Of a stretch of DNA of 64,000 nucleotides, positions 17,534-27,840 are shown piece by piece. Both the position numbers and the translations under genes were made by a program. The stretch is from Halovenus amylolytica (GTDB lineage Archaea > Halobacteriota > Halobacteria > Halobacteriales > Haloarculaceae). The stretch covers positions 98,977 to 162,976 of the forward strand of contig SAYS01000009.1 in the NCBI GenBank assembly GCA_004015825.1. Direction: 5' to 3'. The stretch's first letter is position 1. Each line of letters begins with the position of its first letter. Under the pieces are notes generated by a model that worked only from the letters and a program-made list of their open reading frames with translations, was not told the DNA's origin and searched no databases.

Positions 17534-18810
17534 GAGAGTTCGATCTCACTCGCTTTGTGGAGTCGGACGTTTGCTGGCTGTTTGACTGATTCACCAGTCT
17601 CCGTCGCGATAATCTGTTCGACACCGCGCTGGGCGGCGATATCGAGCAGTTTCTGACCGACCGTCGCGTCGATGACGATTGCGTGTGGCACCTCGTCGGC
17701 GTCTGCAATAGCATCGAAACAATCCTCGGCCGCTATTTCTTCGAGGACGGCAAACGACTGATCGAGCAGTCTGGCGGTTTCTGTCTCACCGTCGATTACG
17801 GCCCGGATGTGATCGCCCAGTGTTTCCGGTCCCGACTCCGCCGAGCCGGCTGTCTCGTCAGTGGCTGTCCTGTCGCTGTCCCCGTTCGTCGCCTCGTCTA
17901 CAGCCGGGCCACTGTCGGTCTCGTCGTCGACCGAGTCCAGCGAGTCGGCTGTCAGTGGTTCGACGGTGCCGCCGTCAGTCGGTGCGAACGCTTCCCGTGG
18001 TGTGCTGGTCTCGCTTATCTGATCGTACGGGAGTTTCTTCCGGAGTGCCGAGATGACTGCCGCACGGTCGAGATCCTCGACGGACTGGCCACTCGGGGCA
18101 AAGGCCACGTAATCGATCTCACCGACCTGTGCGAGTTCGCGTAGAATGAGATCGCCGCCACGGTCACCGTCCAGCAGGACGGTCGTCGTCCGTTCCGCGG
18201 TCAGCCCGGCGATTTCGTCGGGAATATCCGTCCCCTCGACGGCGACCGCGTTTTTGATCCCGTAGGAAAGCAGTGTCCGGACGTCGGCCCGTCCCTCGAC
18301 GATGACGATCGCGTCACTGTCGGCGACTCGTGGGCCGGCCGGGAATCCCCGGTACTCGGTAATATCTGACTCCTGGGAGCGCTGGCGTACTTCGTCGATG
18401 AGTCGATCGCTGGTCAGCGTCTCCTCGTCGAACTCGGCGAGCAGTTCCGTGGCCCGGTCGACGATCTCCCGCCGTTTCGCGGCGCGGGCATCTTCGATTT
18501 TCGAGACCGTACAGTTCGCGCGACACGGTCCCACCCGCTCGATGGTCTCCAGCCCGGCCGCGAGGACTGCCGTTTCGACACGGTCGAGTCCACTAGCTAT
18601 CTTGATCGTTCCGAACGACCGACCGCCTTCAGAGTCGATATCGACATCGATACGTCCGACTTTCGAGGCCTCCTGGAGATCCCGGAGATCCATCCCCTCA
18701 CCGAGGAGCCCCTCGGTCTGTCCGAAGATGGCACCGACGACGTCGCTTCGCTCGACGACCCCGCTCGTGCGCACATCCGCGTGAATGATATATTTTGCCG
18801 AATATTGCAT
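17530..18810 (-). CDS. dnaG: Archaeal DnaG-type primase
   Basis: 426 residues. TOPRIM domain at about 165-245 with VIVEGRADVRTLLSYG (metal-binding Glu) and VLLDGDRGGDLIL (DxD). The N-terminal archaeal-specific domain starts YSAKYIIHADVRTSGVVERSD-like. A long acidic Ser/Thr-rich insert (about 280-335) precedes the C-terminal helical region. Archaeal DnaG associates with the exosome and can make RNA primers, so its role spans RNA decay and possibly replication. Start is the ATG at 18810. Confidence 0.92.
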   Translation of the reverse strand: MQYSAKYIIHADVRTSGVVERSDVVGAIFGQTEGLLGEGMDLRDLQEASKVGRIDVDIDSEGGRSFGTIKIASGLDRVETAVLAAGLETIERVGPCRANCTVSKIEDARAAKRREIVDRATELLAEFDEETLTSDRLIDEVRQRSQESDITEYRGFPAGPRVADSDAIVIVEGRADVRTLLSYGIKNAVAVEGTDIPDEIAGLTAERTTTVLLDGDRGGDLILRELAQVGEIDYVAFAPSGQSVEDLDRAAVISALRKKLPYDQISETSTPREAFAPTDGGTVEPLTADSLDSVDDETDSGPAVDEATNGDSDRTATDETAGSAESGPETLGDHIRAVIDGETETARLLDQSFAVLEEIAAEDCFDAIADADEVPHAIVIDATVGQKLLDIAAQRGVEQIIATETGESVKQPANVRLHKASEIELS

Positions 18811-18914
18811 AGCTCACCTGGTCCAGTTTCGTGGACGCCGGGTTGTTGTCATCAGACCGTACGGTAGGAACGTGCAAATAGCTGGCGGGAACGACTGGAA
18901 AAACTGGGCCGGAC

Positions 18915-19418
18915 TCACCCGATCTGCCGGAGTCGGCTGACGCCGTCGATCTCGTCGATGACTGCAGCGACGGCGTCGGGAACACACTCCCGCCATCCCT
19001 CTCCCTCGATGATCCCGTCTCTGATCTCTGAGCCTTTGAGGTCCTCTCTGTTGAACATCTCCGTCTGTCGCACCTCGATTTCGGCCTCCTCGAACAGCCG
19101 GACGACGAGTGGATTGTTGGAGTAGGCCACGTCGAACCGTGGCGCCATACTCTGGATGTGGCTGACCCAGACGGAGTTTCGGTTCAGGTCTTCGATCGGA
19201 ACGACGTAATCCGTAATCTCGTACGGTTCCAGCGTCTTGCGGATCATCATCAGCCGCTCGCCGGCTGTAAACGGATTTTTCACGGTGTGGGAGGCGTCAG
19301 CACTCCCGATACCGATGACGAGTTCGTCGACGTCAGCAGAGATCCGTTCGACGACCTGCAGATGCCCGTTGTGAAACGGCTGAAAACGGCCGATCAGACA
19401 GCCCCGGATCGGTGTCAT
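18915..19418 (-). CDS. nadM: Nicotinamide-nucleotide adenylyltransferase
   Basis: 167 residues. GRFQPFHNGH gives the HxGH nucleotidyltransferase motif and KGSEIRDGII the archaeal ISSTxxR-equivalent. The enzyme joins nicotinamide mononucleotide and ATP to NAD+. It is divergent from lonB; the intergenic 165 bp hold both promoters. Length agrees with archaeal NadM. Confidence 0.92.
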   Translation of the reverse strand: MTPIRGCLIGRFQPFHNGHLQVVERISADVDELVIGIGSADASHTVKNPFTAGERLMMIRKTLEPYEITDYVVPIEDLNRNSVWVSHIQSMAPRFDVAYSNNPLVVRLFEEAEIEVRQTEMFNREDLKGSEIRDGIIEGEGWRECVPDAVAAVIDEIDGVSRLRQIG

Positions 19419-19583
19419 TGGCGGAAATTTGGTACCAGTATATATTAAAGGCGGGTTTTTCGAGCTTTCGCTCGCGATCCGTCAGACGTCTCGCTGTCCG
19501 GTGGTTTTCTCGCAGGTCAGTTCCTGAAAGGGGAGAAAGTATATCAGTCGACAGCCCTTCCGATCCTATGTAGCAACGTTTGT

Positions 19584-21752
19584 ATGAGCAAGGATACAGA
19601 AGTCCCGGATACCGACCGGGAAATGGAAGCCGACGAGACCGTCGAGGCGTCTGACGAGTCTCAAGACGACCCGGACGGGAACATCCAGGAGTCGGCTGAT
19701 CGACCAGACAGCCGGATCGACGCTGGAGCGGACGTTCCGGTTCCCGAAACACCCGGTGACGAGTCACAGCCGGCCAGCGAGCGGGAGGAAGACGGCAACC
19801 CGCTCGAAGATGCACTGGGTAGCGACGTCGACGACGACATGGAGATCGACGAGGAAATCGAAGAAGATGACCTACTCGGCGGTCTGCAGGTAGATTCGTC
19901 TGCGGATATCGAGGTACCTGATCGGCTCGTCGATCAGGTGATCGGGCAGGACCACGCCCGTGATATCGTTCTGAAGGCCGCGAAGCAGCGCCGGCACGTC
20001 ATGATGATCGGCTCGCCCGGGACAGGGAAGTCGATGCTCGCGAAGGCGATGAGCCAGCTGCTCCCGAAAGAGGAGCTGCAGGATGTGCTGGTCTATCACA
20101 ACCCGGACGACGGCAACGAGCCGAAAGTCCGGACCGTCCCAGCCGGCAAGGGCGAACAGATCGTCGAGGCCCACAAGGAAGAGGCTCGCAAGCGCAACCA
20201 GATGCGCACCTTCATCATGTGGATCATCATCGCCCTCGTGCTGGGGTATGCGCTGATTATCGTCCAGCGGATCCTGATGGGGATTCTCGCAGCCGGTATC
20301 ATCTATCTCGCCTTCCGATACATTTCACGCGGCAGCGACTCGATGGTGCCGAATCTGCTGGTCAACACGGCGAACCAGCAGACCGCACCGTTCGAGGACG
20401 CGACCGGCGCACACGCCGGTGCACTGCTCGGTGACGTCCGGCACGATCCGTTCCAGTCCGGTGGGATGGAGACGCCGAGTCACGACCGTGTCGAGGCTGG
20501 CGCGATCCACAAGGCCAACAAAGGCGTGCTGTACGTCGACGAGATCAACACCCTCGACATCAGGTCACAGCAGAAGCTGATGACCGCGATCCAGGAAGGT
20601 GAGTTCTCGATCACCGGCCAGAGTGAGCGCTCCTCGGGTGCGATGGTCCAGACCGAACCGGTGCCCTGTGATTTCATCATGGTGGCCTCGGGGAACATGG
20701 ACGCGATGGAGAACATGCATCCCGCCCTGCGCTCGCGGATCAAAGGCTACGGGTACGAGGTGTACATGGAGGACACCATCGACGACACGGCCGAGATGCG
20801 CCGGAAGTACGCCCGGTTCGTGGCCCAGGAAGTCGAGAAAGACGGCCGCCTGCCACACTTCACGCGGGACGCGATGGAGGAGATCATCCTCGAAGCCCAG
20901 CGCCGTGCGGGTCGGAAAGACCACCTCACGCTGGAACTGCGGAACCTCGGTGGTCTGGTCCGCGTCGCAGGCGACATCGCCCGCGCCGCAGACAAGGACT
21001 TCACCGAACGTGACGATGTCCTGCAGGCGAAAGGTCGCTCGCGCTCGATCGAACAACAGCTCGCAGACGAGTACATCGAGCGACGGAAAGACTACGAACT
21101 CACGGTCGCCGAAGGCGGTGCTGTCGGCCGAGTCAACGGCCTCGCAGTCATGGGCCAGGACTCCGGGATCGTCCTGCCGGTGATGGCCGAGATCGCGCCA
21201 TCGCAGGGGCCCGGTCAGGTGATCGCCACCGGCCAGCTCAAGGAGATGGCCGAGGAGTCGGTTCAGAACGTCTCCGCGATCATCAAGAAGTTCAGCGATC
21301 AGGATATCTCCGAGAAGGATATCCACATCCAGTTCGTCCAGGCCGGAGAGGGCGGCGTCGACGGTGACTCCGCGTCGATCACCGTCGCGACGGCCGTGAT
21401 CAGCTCGCTGGAAGATATCCCGGTCGATCAGGGTGTCGCGATGACCGGCTCGCTGTCGGTTCGCGGTGACGTGTTGCCGATCGGTGGCGTTACCCACAAA
21501 ATCGAAGCAGCCGCGAAATCCGGTATCGACAAAATCATCATCCCGAAGTCGAACGAACAGGATGTCATGATCGAGCCGGAGTACAGAGAACAGGTCGAGA
21601 TCATCCCGGTCTCCCATATCTCGGAAGTACTCGACGTGGCGCTGACCGGCGAGCCAGAGAAGGACTCGCTCGTCGACCGGCTCAAATCGATCACCGGTCG
21701 CGCACTCGAACGCGAGGTCGGTCCCGGCAGTGGGAGCCCGAGTCCACAGTAA
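19584..21752 (+). CDS. lonB: Membrane-anchored ATP-dependent protease LonB
   Basis: 722 residues. A 100-residue acidic, disordered head precedes the AAA+ domain with Walker A GSPGTGKS (143-150). Two membrane helices (about 209-247) are inserted between Walker A and Walker B ([11 protein letters not shown]), which is the archaeal LonB layout. The protease domain carries the Ser of GDSASITVA and the Lys of [14 protein letters not shown]. LonB degrades regulatory and damaged membrane-proximal proteins and is essential in haloarchaea. It is followed by the CPBP protease gene with a 6-bp gap, probably one operon. Confidence 0.95.
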   Translation: MSKDTEVPDTDREMEADETVEASDESQDDPDGNIQESADRPDSRIDAGADVPVPETPGDESQPASEREEDGNPLEDALGSDVDDDMEIDEEIEEDDLLGGLQVDSSADIEVPDRLVDQVIGQDHARDIVLKAAKQRRHVMMIGSPGTGKSMLAKAMSQLLPKEELQDVLVYHNPDDGNEPKVRTVPAGKGEQIVEAHKEEARKRNQMRTFIMWIIIALVLGYALIIVQRILMGILAAGIIYLAFRYISRGSDSMVPNLLVNTANQQTAPFEDATGAHAGALLGDVRHDPFQSGGMETPSHDRVEAGAIHKANKGVLYVDEINTLDIRSQQKLMTAIQEGEFSITGQSERSSGAMVQTEPVPCDFIMVASGNMDAMENMHPALRSRIKGYGYEVYMEDTIDDTAEMRRKYARFVAQEVEKDGRLPHFTRDAMEEIILEAQRRAGRKDHLTLELRNLGGLVRVAGDIARAADKDFTERDDVLQAKGRSRSIEQQLADEYIERRKDYELTVAEGGAVGRVNGLAVMGQDSGIVLPVMAEIAPSQGPGQVIATGQLKEMAEESVQNVSAIIKKFSDQDISEKDIHIQFVQAGEGGVDGDSASITVATAVISSLEDIPVDQGVAMTGSLSVRGDVLPIGGVTHKIEAAAKSGIDKIIIPKSNEQDVMIEPEYREQVEIIPVSHISEVLDVALTGEPEKDSLVDRLKSITGRALEREVGPGSGSPSPQ

Positions 21753-21758
21753 CTACCT

Positions 21759-22667
21759 GTGGCCGAGTGGGCTCTTTTTACGACCGTCGCGGGCGTTCTT
21801 ACTGTTCTGTTGCTCGTACTGGCGAGACAGTCCCAGCAACTGCTCGATAGCCAGTCGACGACGGCCGAGTCGGGTACTCTCACAGAGAGAGATCAGACCA
21901 CCCAGACCGTAGATCCAGTCGGCGAGCAGTTCGACGACGGACCGCCAGAGAGTGCGTTCGGCGAGCAGGCAGCCGGCGTCGAGAGTGACTCCAGCCAGGG
22001 GCCAGACGAAGAGAGTATGTACGGCGATGGTACGCAGGGGCCGAAGATCGAGCTCACGTCCACTGCGTTGTTCGCAAACGTCGCTGCGACGCAGGGACTG
22101 GTCATCGCGGTTCTCGTCGCTGCGGCGTGGTATTTCGAGATTCCTGCCAGCGGTTTCGGTGTTACAGGCGACCCGGCGAGCACCGGGTTGCAGGCACTCC
22201 TGTTCGGAGCCGTGTTCGGAACCGTCCTCTGGGTTGGCAACGAACTCTCGACGACAGTCGCCGACGCTGTCGGTGCATCCTACGACGAGGCGCTTCGAGA
22301 GACGATGGCGCCGGAGTCGACTGGTGGCTGGTTCGTCCTGTTCGGACTCGTCTTGCCGATTATCGCTATCGCCGAGGAGTTACTCTTTCGTGGTGCGCTG
22401 ATCGGCGTTCCTGCGGCTGGGTTCGATCTCTCGCCGTGGCTGCTCGCAGTCGCCGCCTCGCTCGCCTTCGCGCTGGGCCACGGCGCCCAGGGCCGTGTCG
22501 GCATCGTCGTGACGGGTGTGCTCGGGTTCGTTCTTGCAGCAGGGTATATTGTCTCCGGAAGCCTTCTTGTCGTGATCGTCGCCCACTATCTGATCAACGG
22601 GCTGGAATTTTTCGTCCACGAGTATCTGGGTGTCGAGCTATTCTCCACGATACACGTCCACCGGTAG
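21759..22667 (+). CDS. CPBP-family (CAAX protease-like) intramembrane metalloprotease
   Basis: 302 residues from GTG 21759, six bases after the lonB stop. One N-terminal TM segment, an acidic region (45-90) and then a multi-TM domain with the EEx3R motif (EELLFRG), a HGAQG histidine motif and VAHYLING, the three CPBP signatures. The family cleaves proteins or protects against peptides inside the membrane. Coupling to LonB suggests a membrane quality-control unit; this is inference. Confidence 0.83.
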   Translation: MAEWALFTTVAGVLTVLLLVLARQSQQLLDSQSTTAESGTLTERDQTTQTVDPVGEQFDDGPPESAFGEQAAGVESDSSQGPDEESMYGDGTQGPKIELTSTALFANVAATQGLVIAVLVAAAWYFEIPASGFGVTGDPASTGLQALLFGAVFGTVLWVGNELSTTVADAVGASYDEALRETMAPESTGGWFVLFGLVLPIIAIAEELLFRGALIGVPAAGFDLSPWLLAVAASLAFALGHGAQGRVGIVVTGVLGFVLAAGYIVSGSLLVVIVAHYLINGLEFFVHEYLGVELFSTIHVHR

Positions 22668-22709
22668 CTCCCAGTTTAATGTACGAGGCACACCCAGAGT
22701 CCGATACAG

Positions 22710-23138
22710 ATGGTCGAGTACAGACAGTTTCTTTCGGGGATCGTCCACGAACCAACGCAGACCGAGGGCCGCGGCTTCGATCTGACCGTCGCCGAGGTGT
22801 ACGAGATAACCGAGCCCGGCCGCGTAGATTTCGGCGGTGGTGAACTCGAAGCTGCCGAGATCGAGCCGCACGATAGCGAGAAACGACACGATGAGGACGA
22901 CTACGAGTGGTGGCACCTCGACGAGGGCCAGTATCTCGTCGAATACAACGAAGAAATCACCGCCGATGATCTGACTTTCGTCCTGCAGACGCGCGACGAA
23001 CTGCTTGCCCGGGGTGTTTTCCACCCGACGCTGCACGTGACGGAACTGCCTCAGGTCCCACTCTCTGTCGGCGGTGCTGGGCTGGCGATCAAGGAGAACG
23101 CTCGCGTCTCGACACTGGTGGGTGCCGACCCCCTCTAG
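22710..23138 (+). CDS. dUTPase/dCTP deaminase-like protein
   Basis: 142 residues. The C-terminal part (VPLSVGGAGLAIKENARVSTL) matches the conserved trimeric dUTPase-fold strand-loop, and the middle region GQYLVEYNEEITADDLTFVL matches the dCTP deaminase/dUTPase family. A typical enzyme hydrolyses dUTP to dUMP; at 142 residues it is near the family length. I did not find all five canonical dUTPase motifs by eye, so catalytic activity is not certain. Confidence 0.7.
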   Translation: MVEYRQFLSGIVHEPTQTEGRGFDLTVAEVYEITEPGRVDFGGGELEAAEIEPHDSEKRHDEDDYEWWHLDEGQYLVEYNEEITADDLTFVLQTRDELLARGVFHPTLHVTELPQVPLSVGGAGLAIKENARVSTLVGADPL

Positions 23139-23180
23139 ATATCACTGTGTACTTCAGGGCTGCTGTCGTAGCTCCAAGTA

Positions 23181-23621
23181 ATGTCCAACAGACATTCGCG
23201 CCGACGGTTTCTCGCAGCTGTTGGAGTGTCGGCAGTCAGCGCGCTCGCTGGCTGCAGTGACGACGATGATCGTCGTGGTCCAGGGATGGGGGATGACGAC
23301 CGTCACCACAACGGACCGGGGGGAACGGACAGTATCGACGACGGACGACACCACCACGACGACACTGTCGGCGATAGACGACTCGGGCCAGTTCCGGCGG
23401 TCTACGAGAACGCACGAGCCCTCGACGGGACCGTCCGGGATCCGGACTCGCTTTCATCGAAACGCGGCGTCAACTACCAGTCGGTCCCCGAGGGTGGCAG
23501 GCAGTGTGCCGGCTGCGGGTACTACATTCCCGACAAAGACGGCGACGGCCTCGGTGCCTGTGCGATCGTTGCCGGACGCATCGAACCCGACGGCTGGTGT
23601 GTGAGCTACGTCTCATACTGA
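23181..23621 (+). CDS. Tat-exported lipoprotein with high-potential iron-sulfur (HiPIP) domain
   Basis: 146 residues. RRRF at 7-10 plus a hydrophobic stretch and the lipobox LAGC (Cys25) predict Tat export and lipid anchoring. A His/Asp-rich disordered linker (26-70) follows. The C-terminal domain has Cys109, Cys112, Cys127 and Cys140 in CAGCGYYIP, GACAIV and GWCVSY, the exact HiPIP pattern for one [4Fe-4S] cluster. It would carry electrons at high potential on the outer face of the membrane. No respiratory partner gene is adjacent. Confidence 0.85.
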   Translation: MSNRHSRRRFLAAVGVSAVSALAGCSDDDDRRGPGMGDDDRHHNGPGGTDSIDDGRHHHDDTVGDRRLGPVPAVYENARALDGTVRDPDSLSSKRGVNYQSVPEGGRQCAGCGYYIPDKDGDGLGACAIVAGRIEPDGWCVSYVSY

Positions 23622-23796
23622 TTGTTGCGGTTATTTTCGTGACCGAGTCACGGATATCGACGTGTCACGGCGTGTAACACAGAATTTGTGTCGCCAGAGG
23701 GGTACAGACTCGCAACAATCACTATCACCCGACTGATGGTGAGTACTGCGGTGAGTTTCAGCACGCCAGTGAAAACTCGCAATAATCGCTATGAGC

Positions 23797-24168
23797 TCAC
23801 TCCACAAGCTCGATTTCGTCGTCACCCGTCGGCACCGCACAGAGAAAGACCCCTTCTTCATCTCCCTCGTTGCGATACCAGTGGACCGCGCCTGCCGGGA
23901 TATGAATCGTATCGCCAGCAGCGACGGTGTACTCCTCGCCTTCGATGCCGACGACGTACTCCCCGGAGAGTACGTACTGTTCGTGTTCGATCTCGTTTGT
24001 GTGCTCTGGAACTGTCGCACCAGCGTCGAGAACGAATTTGCGTAGTGCGATATTCGGCGCACCGTAGGCTTCGTTGACGAGAACGCCTTTCGAGAGGCCG
24101 TCTGCTGCATCCAGTGGTTCGTACTCGATATCCTCGGCCCGTCTGATCCGTGGGATCGATTCTGCCAT
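23797..24168 (-). CDS. Cupin-domain protein
   Basis: 123 residues, a single small beta-barrel. VPEHTNEIEHEQYVLSGEY supplies the metal-binding His/His/Glu and IPAGAVHWYRN the second-motif His. Such mono-cupins bind Fe, Mn or Zn and may be enzymes or sensors. N-terminal 35 residues are helical and probably outside the barrel. No co-directional partner; substrate unknown. Confidence 0.78.
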   Translation of the reverse strand: MAESIPRIRRAEDIEYEPLDAADGLSKGVLVNEAYGAPNIALRKFVLDAGATVPEHTNEIEHEQYVLSGEYVVGIEGEEYTVAAGDTIHIPAGAVHWYRNEGDEEGVFLCAVPTGDDEIELVE

Positions 24169-24394
24169 ACTGGCTGTAGGCCGGCCCTGCTGTTAGATCT
24201 TGGCTCGGGAGAGCGTGTCGTAATCGAGACCGGGTGACAGACGAAGGTCAGTGACGCCACAAAAAGACGGCGACAGCTTCGACGGCACGATCACTGGCAG
24301 GAGAGTAACTGATACTGGTGGCTGTCCATTCGGACAGCTATTCGGCCCCCGTGAGAACAAGTGCTCACGAGGATCGCCTCACGTTGTTCGACTC

Positions 24395-24408
24395 ACCCCA
24401 CGTGGGGT
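24395..24408. repeat. 14-bp perfect palindrome in a short intergenic region
   Basis: ACCCCACGTGGGGT is a perfect palindrome followed by TGAAATTC. Just before it GTGAGaacaagtgCTCAC forms a second stem. Together they resemble the end of a decayed small mobile element or a single CRISPR-like repeat end, but only one copy exists. Confidence 0.35.
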
Positions 24409-24450
24409 TGAAATTCTTCAGTTCCTTGTAGCTACCAGTATGAATCCGCC

Positions 24451-25719
24451 TCAGTCCGCCGTTTCCTGCTCGTAGCTCTGGATGAACGCGATCCGATCTG
24501 CGCCGAACAGGAGGACGGCACCGAGTGAGGCACCGACGACTGCGAAGGCTGCGAGCACCGTGAAAAACGCCGGCAGCCCGAACCCGCCGATGAGGTACCC
24601 ACCGATTGCGATACTCGCGGCCCCGAAGCCGAACTCCGCCAGATAGGTGTAGCCATAGGAGAGCCCACGGGTATCGGGCGGGGTGTACTGCGCGACTGCG
24701 ACCTGGTAGAACGGCTGGATCGCAAAGAGGAAAAATCCGATCAGGCCACAGAGCACGAGCAACGGGCCGAGACCCAGATCGGAGACCGGGACGAAGACGA
24801 GAGCGAGCACAGCCAGCGTTACGAAGATGGCGACCATCCCCCGCTCGACCGGGACCCGTTCCGTGAGTTTGCCGCCGGCGTACTGCCCGCCCATCCCGAC
24901 GACGAGCAGACCGACGAAGATGTAATCACCGGGCTTGATCCCCTGCAGGCCGGCCTGCAGTTCGATCCCCTCCATGACCGGCAGGCCCTGGAGAATATCC
25001 GGCAGGAAGGTGAGGATCCCGCGATAGAACAGCCCCTCGAAGGTGACGATGACGAACACGACGAGGAAGGCACTCGCCATGAGCGTCTTCGTATTCCTGA
25101 TGAATGCCGGCACTGTAATCGGCGTGCCGGCATCGGCGTCGATATCCTCCTCGACGGCGGCCGTCGTATCGAAATCAGCGCGCAATCCGTAGAGGAAGGC
25201 AGCGATTCCCGGCACCGCGAGCAGTGCAGCGACGATCTCCCAGTCGAACCCGATCAAAAGCGTCGCGGCCGCGAACGGACCCAGCGTGATCCCAACGTTG
25301 CCGGCGATCCCGTGGTAGGCGAACACCGTCCCCTGTCTCTCCGCACCAGTGCTGATCAGCGACATCCCCGCCGGGTGGTAGACACTCGCGACGATTCCCC
25401 AGACGACGAGTGCTGCACCGATCAGATAGATCGATGTCGCGAAGGCCAGCGCGAAAAAGGAGAGGCTCATCCCTGCGAAACAGGCCAAAATTAGTCGCTT
25501 GGGGCCGAATCGGTCGGCGAGTATCCCCGCCGGTAGCGCACCGATGCCGAAGGGCGCGTAGCCGAGCGCGACGATCAGGCCGATAAACGCGATCGAGACG
25601 TCGAACGAATCCTGCCAGACCACGAGGAAGATCGGAATCGAGAGCTCGTACCAGTGGACGAGCGCGTGGCCGAGCATCGTAAACCGGGCAATGGCGCGGT
25701 CGTTCGTAGTTAATCCCAT
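24451..25719 (-). CDS. Major facilitator superfamily transporter
   Basis: 422 residues, about 12 transmembrane helices. Motif-A-like loop GILADRFGPKRLI follows TM2 (about residues 60-75), and the second half repeats it (GKLTERVPVERGM). Helices near 170-190 and 260-280 separate the two six-helix bundles. No substrate can be assigned. Located between the palindrome region and a divergent-free gap ahead of the S9 peptidase. Confidence 0.85.
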   Translation of the reverse strand: MGLTTNDRAIARFTMLGHALVHWYELSIPIFLVVWQDSFDVSIAFIGLIVALGYAPFGIGALPAGILADRFGPKRLILACFAGMSLSFFALAFATSIYLIGAALVVWGIVASVYHPAGMSLISTGAERQGTVFAYHGIAGNVGITLGPFAAATLLIGFDWEIVAALLAVPGIAAFLYGLRADFDTTAAVEEDIDADAGTPITVPAFIRNTKTLMASAFLVVFVIVTFEGLFYRGILTFLPDILQGLPVMEGIELQAGLQGIKPGDYIFVGLLVVGMGGQYAGGKLTERVPVERGMVAIFVTLAVLALVFVPVSDLGLGPLLVLCGLIGFFLFAIQPFYQVAVAQYTPPDTRGLSYGYTYLAEFGFGAASIAIGGYLIGGFGLPAFFTVLAAFAVVGASLGAVLLFGADRIAFIQSYEQETAD

Positions 25720-25909
25720 TAGCTAAATCCTGGGGTTCCCAGGCAATACTGGTACTTTCTGCTACGGGATTATAAACCATGTTGAATAGATCAAAATCTG
25801 TCTCATCTTTGCTCGGTCGACGACAATTCTGTGCGGACTCCGTTCGGCGCAGGCGTTTCTGTGCACGACAGACCAAAGGCCGATAGCTGCTATACCGCTC
25901 CCAGAACAG

Positions 25910-27760
25910 CTAGACGTGCTCGTCGAGGAAGTCGACGACCCTGCTGTATGCGTCGATCTGGTTTTCCAGTTTCGAGATACCGTGGCCCTCGTCGTCGAAA
26001 ATCAGCTTCTCGACGGGTACGTCCTGCTCACGGGCTTGCTCGACGATCTGTTCTGCCTCTCCGACCGGTACTCGCGGATCGTTCGCACCGTGTAACACGA
26101 ACAGTGGGGCCTCGATCCGGTCGATGTTGTTGGTCGGACTGATCGATTCGAGGAACTCCCGATCCGCTTCGAGCGAGCCGTACTCCGCTTCACGGAGTTC
26201 GCGCCGCCAGGAGCCGGTGTTTTCGAGGAAGGTGACGAAGTTCGCGATCCCGACGACGTCGACGCCGGCAGCCCACAGGCCGGGGTACTCGGTGAGTGCG
26301 GCGAGTACCATGAATCCGCCGTAGGAGCCGCCCTTGGCGACGATCCGGTCCGGAGCGATCGTATCTCTGGACTGGAGCCAGTCGACCGCGTATCTGATAT
26401 CCCGGACTGAATCCATCCGCTTTTCGACGTCGTCGAGGTGGGCGTAGCTGCGACCGTACCCCGACGAGCCACGAACGTTCGGCTCGAACAGTGCGTAGCC
26501 ACGCGAGAGAAAGTACTGTCGCAGCCCCGAAAAGGAGGGCCGGCGCTGGCTCTCCGGACCACCGTGGATGTCGACAATGACCGGCACGCCACCGTCTGGC
26601 ACCGTCTCCGGCAGTGAGAAGAAGGCTGGAATCTCGCGGTCGTCGAAGGTCGGGTACCGGCACAGCTCCGGTTCGACGAACGTCTCGGGTGGGATACCCG
26701 CAGTCGAGGCCCGTGTCCAGCGGGTGACTGTGCTGTCGAGACTCGAACTGTCTGCGTCGGAGTCGGCTGCGCCGATGGCTCGTAACCCCGCCAGATCCAC
26801 GACGCTCACGTTCGTGTTCTCCGACCGGCCCGACGAGGAGAGGGCGAACCGATCGCCGTCGGGGCCGAAGCTGACGCCGCCAGCGACGTTACCCGGAAGT
26901 TCCGGCATCGGGAGATCCCGCACATCGCCGGACTCGGTGAGTTCACAGAGCGTCAGTTCGGTGTAGCCGTCGACATTTCGCGAGTAGATCAGTGCCCCAG
27001 TTTCGTCGTCCACTGCCACACCGTCGATGTTCCACTCGCCACCGCTGCGGAGCTGTTCGAGTTCGCCGGTTACCCGGTCCATTCGCGCGAGATACAGCGT
27101 TTCTGCCCCGTCGTCGGTGACGAGATACAGCCACTCACCAGATGGACCCCACTGGACGCTCCTGTATCGGATATTCCCGTCGTGGGGCGTGAGATGGCGG
27201 CGCTCGCCCGTTTCGAGATCGAGAACGTAGACGTCCTGGTCGAAACTCGAATACGCCTTGCTGAGGATAAGCGCGTCGTCGTCGGGACTCCAGCCACCAA
27301 CCGAGAGCCAGCCCTCGCCCTCGTAGATCAGTTCCGCATCGTCGCCACGGTCTGTCCGGCCCTGCACGTAGATGTCGAACACCGATTCGTCCCGGCGGTT
27401 CGAGGCGAAGGCGAACTGTTCACCGTCGGAACTCCACCCGCCCCAGCGGTGTTTCGCATCGGACATCCCGGTAAGCGGCGTGATGGTGCCATCCTCGCCG
27501 AGGCGGAATAGCTGCATGCGTTCGTTGCCGCCCTCGTCCATCCCGAAGACGAGCTCGGGGCGCTCCGGTGCGTAGCTGACGAAGGAGACCGGTTCGTCGT
27601 AGAAGGTTCGCTGTGTGGGCCACATCTGGGGGTCGTCGAGCGTCCAGATCTGTCCGACACCGGTCGTATCCAGCAGGAAGGCCAGCCGCCCGTCGGGGCC
27701 GATCGACCCGCCGTACGCGCTCCGGACTGTCAGATACCGTTCGAGGTCGTACTCGCTCAC
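25910..27760 (-). CDS. Prolyl oligopeptidase-family (S9) serine peptidase
   Basis: 616 residues. N-terminal beta-propeller (about 10-340) with repeated WSxD/WSPD blades (residues 109-112, 157-160), then the alpha/beta-hydrolase domain: oxyanion/nucleophile GGSYGGF (Ser479), Asp561 in LHGANDPRVP and His593 in DEGHGIS. Propeller-gated S9 peptidases cut short peptides; no signal peptide, so cytosolic. Close to acylaminoacyl-peptidase-like members. Transcribed alone. Confidence 0.88.
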   Translation of the reverse strand: MSEYDLERYLTVRSAYGGSIGPDGRLAFLLDTTGVGQIWTLDDPQMWPTQRTFYDEPVSFVSYAPERPELVFGMDEGGNERMQLFRLGEDGTITPLTGMSDAKHRWGGWSSDGEQFAFASNRRDESVFDIYVQGRTDRGDDAELIYEGEGWLSVGGWSPDDDALILSKAYSSFDQDVYVLDLETGERRHLTPHDGNIRYRSVQWGPSGEWLYLVTDDGAETLYLARMDRVTGELEQLRSGGEWNIDGVAVDDETGALIYSRNVDGYTELTLCELTESGDVRDLPMPELPGNVAGGVSFGPDGDRFALSSSGRSENTNVSVVDLAGLRAIGAADSDADSSSLDSTVTRWTRASTAGIPPETFVEPELCRYPTFDDREIPAFFSLPETVPDGGVPVIVDIHGGPESQRRPSFSGLRQYFLSRGYALFEPNVRGSSGYGRSYAHLDDVEKRMDSVRDIRYAVDWLQSRDTIAPDRIVAKGGSYGGFMVLAALTEYPGLWAAGVDVVGIANFVTFLENTGSWRRELREAEYGSLEADREFLESISPTNNIDRIEAPLFVLHGANDPRVPVGEAEQIVEQAREQDVPVEKLIFDDEGHGISKLENQIDAYSRVVDFLDEHV

Positions 27761-27840
27761 GCTCTCACTGACGGGTGGAATTCACATAGCAGTTGTGTGC
27801 CGGCCGACCATTTAAGAGAATACCACTCGAACTAACATGT

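Noticed and set aside
24395..24408. Possible CRISPR array
   Set aside because: Only a single palindrome; no repeated units with spacers.
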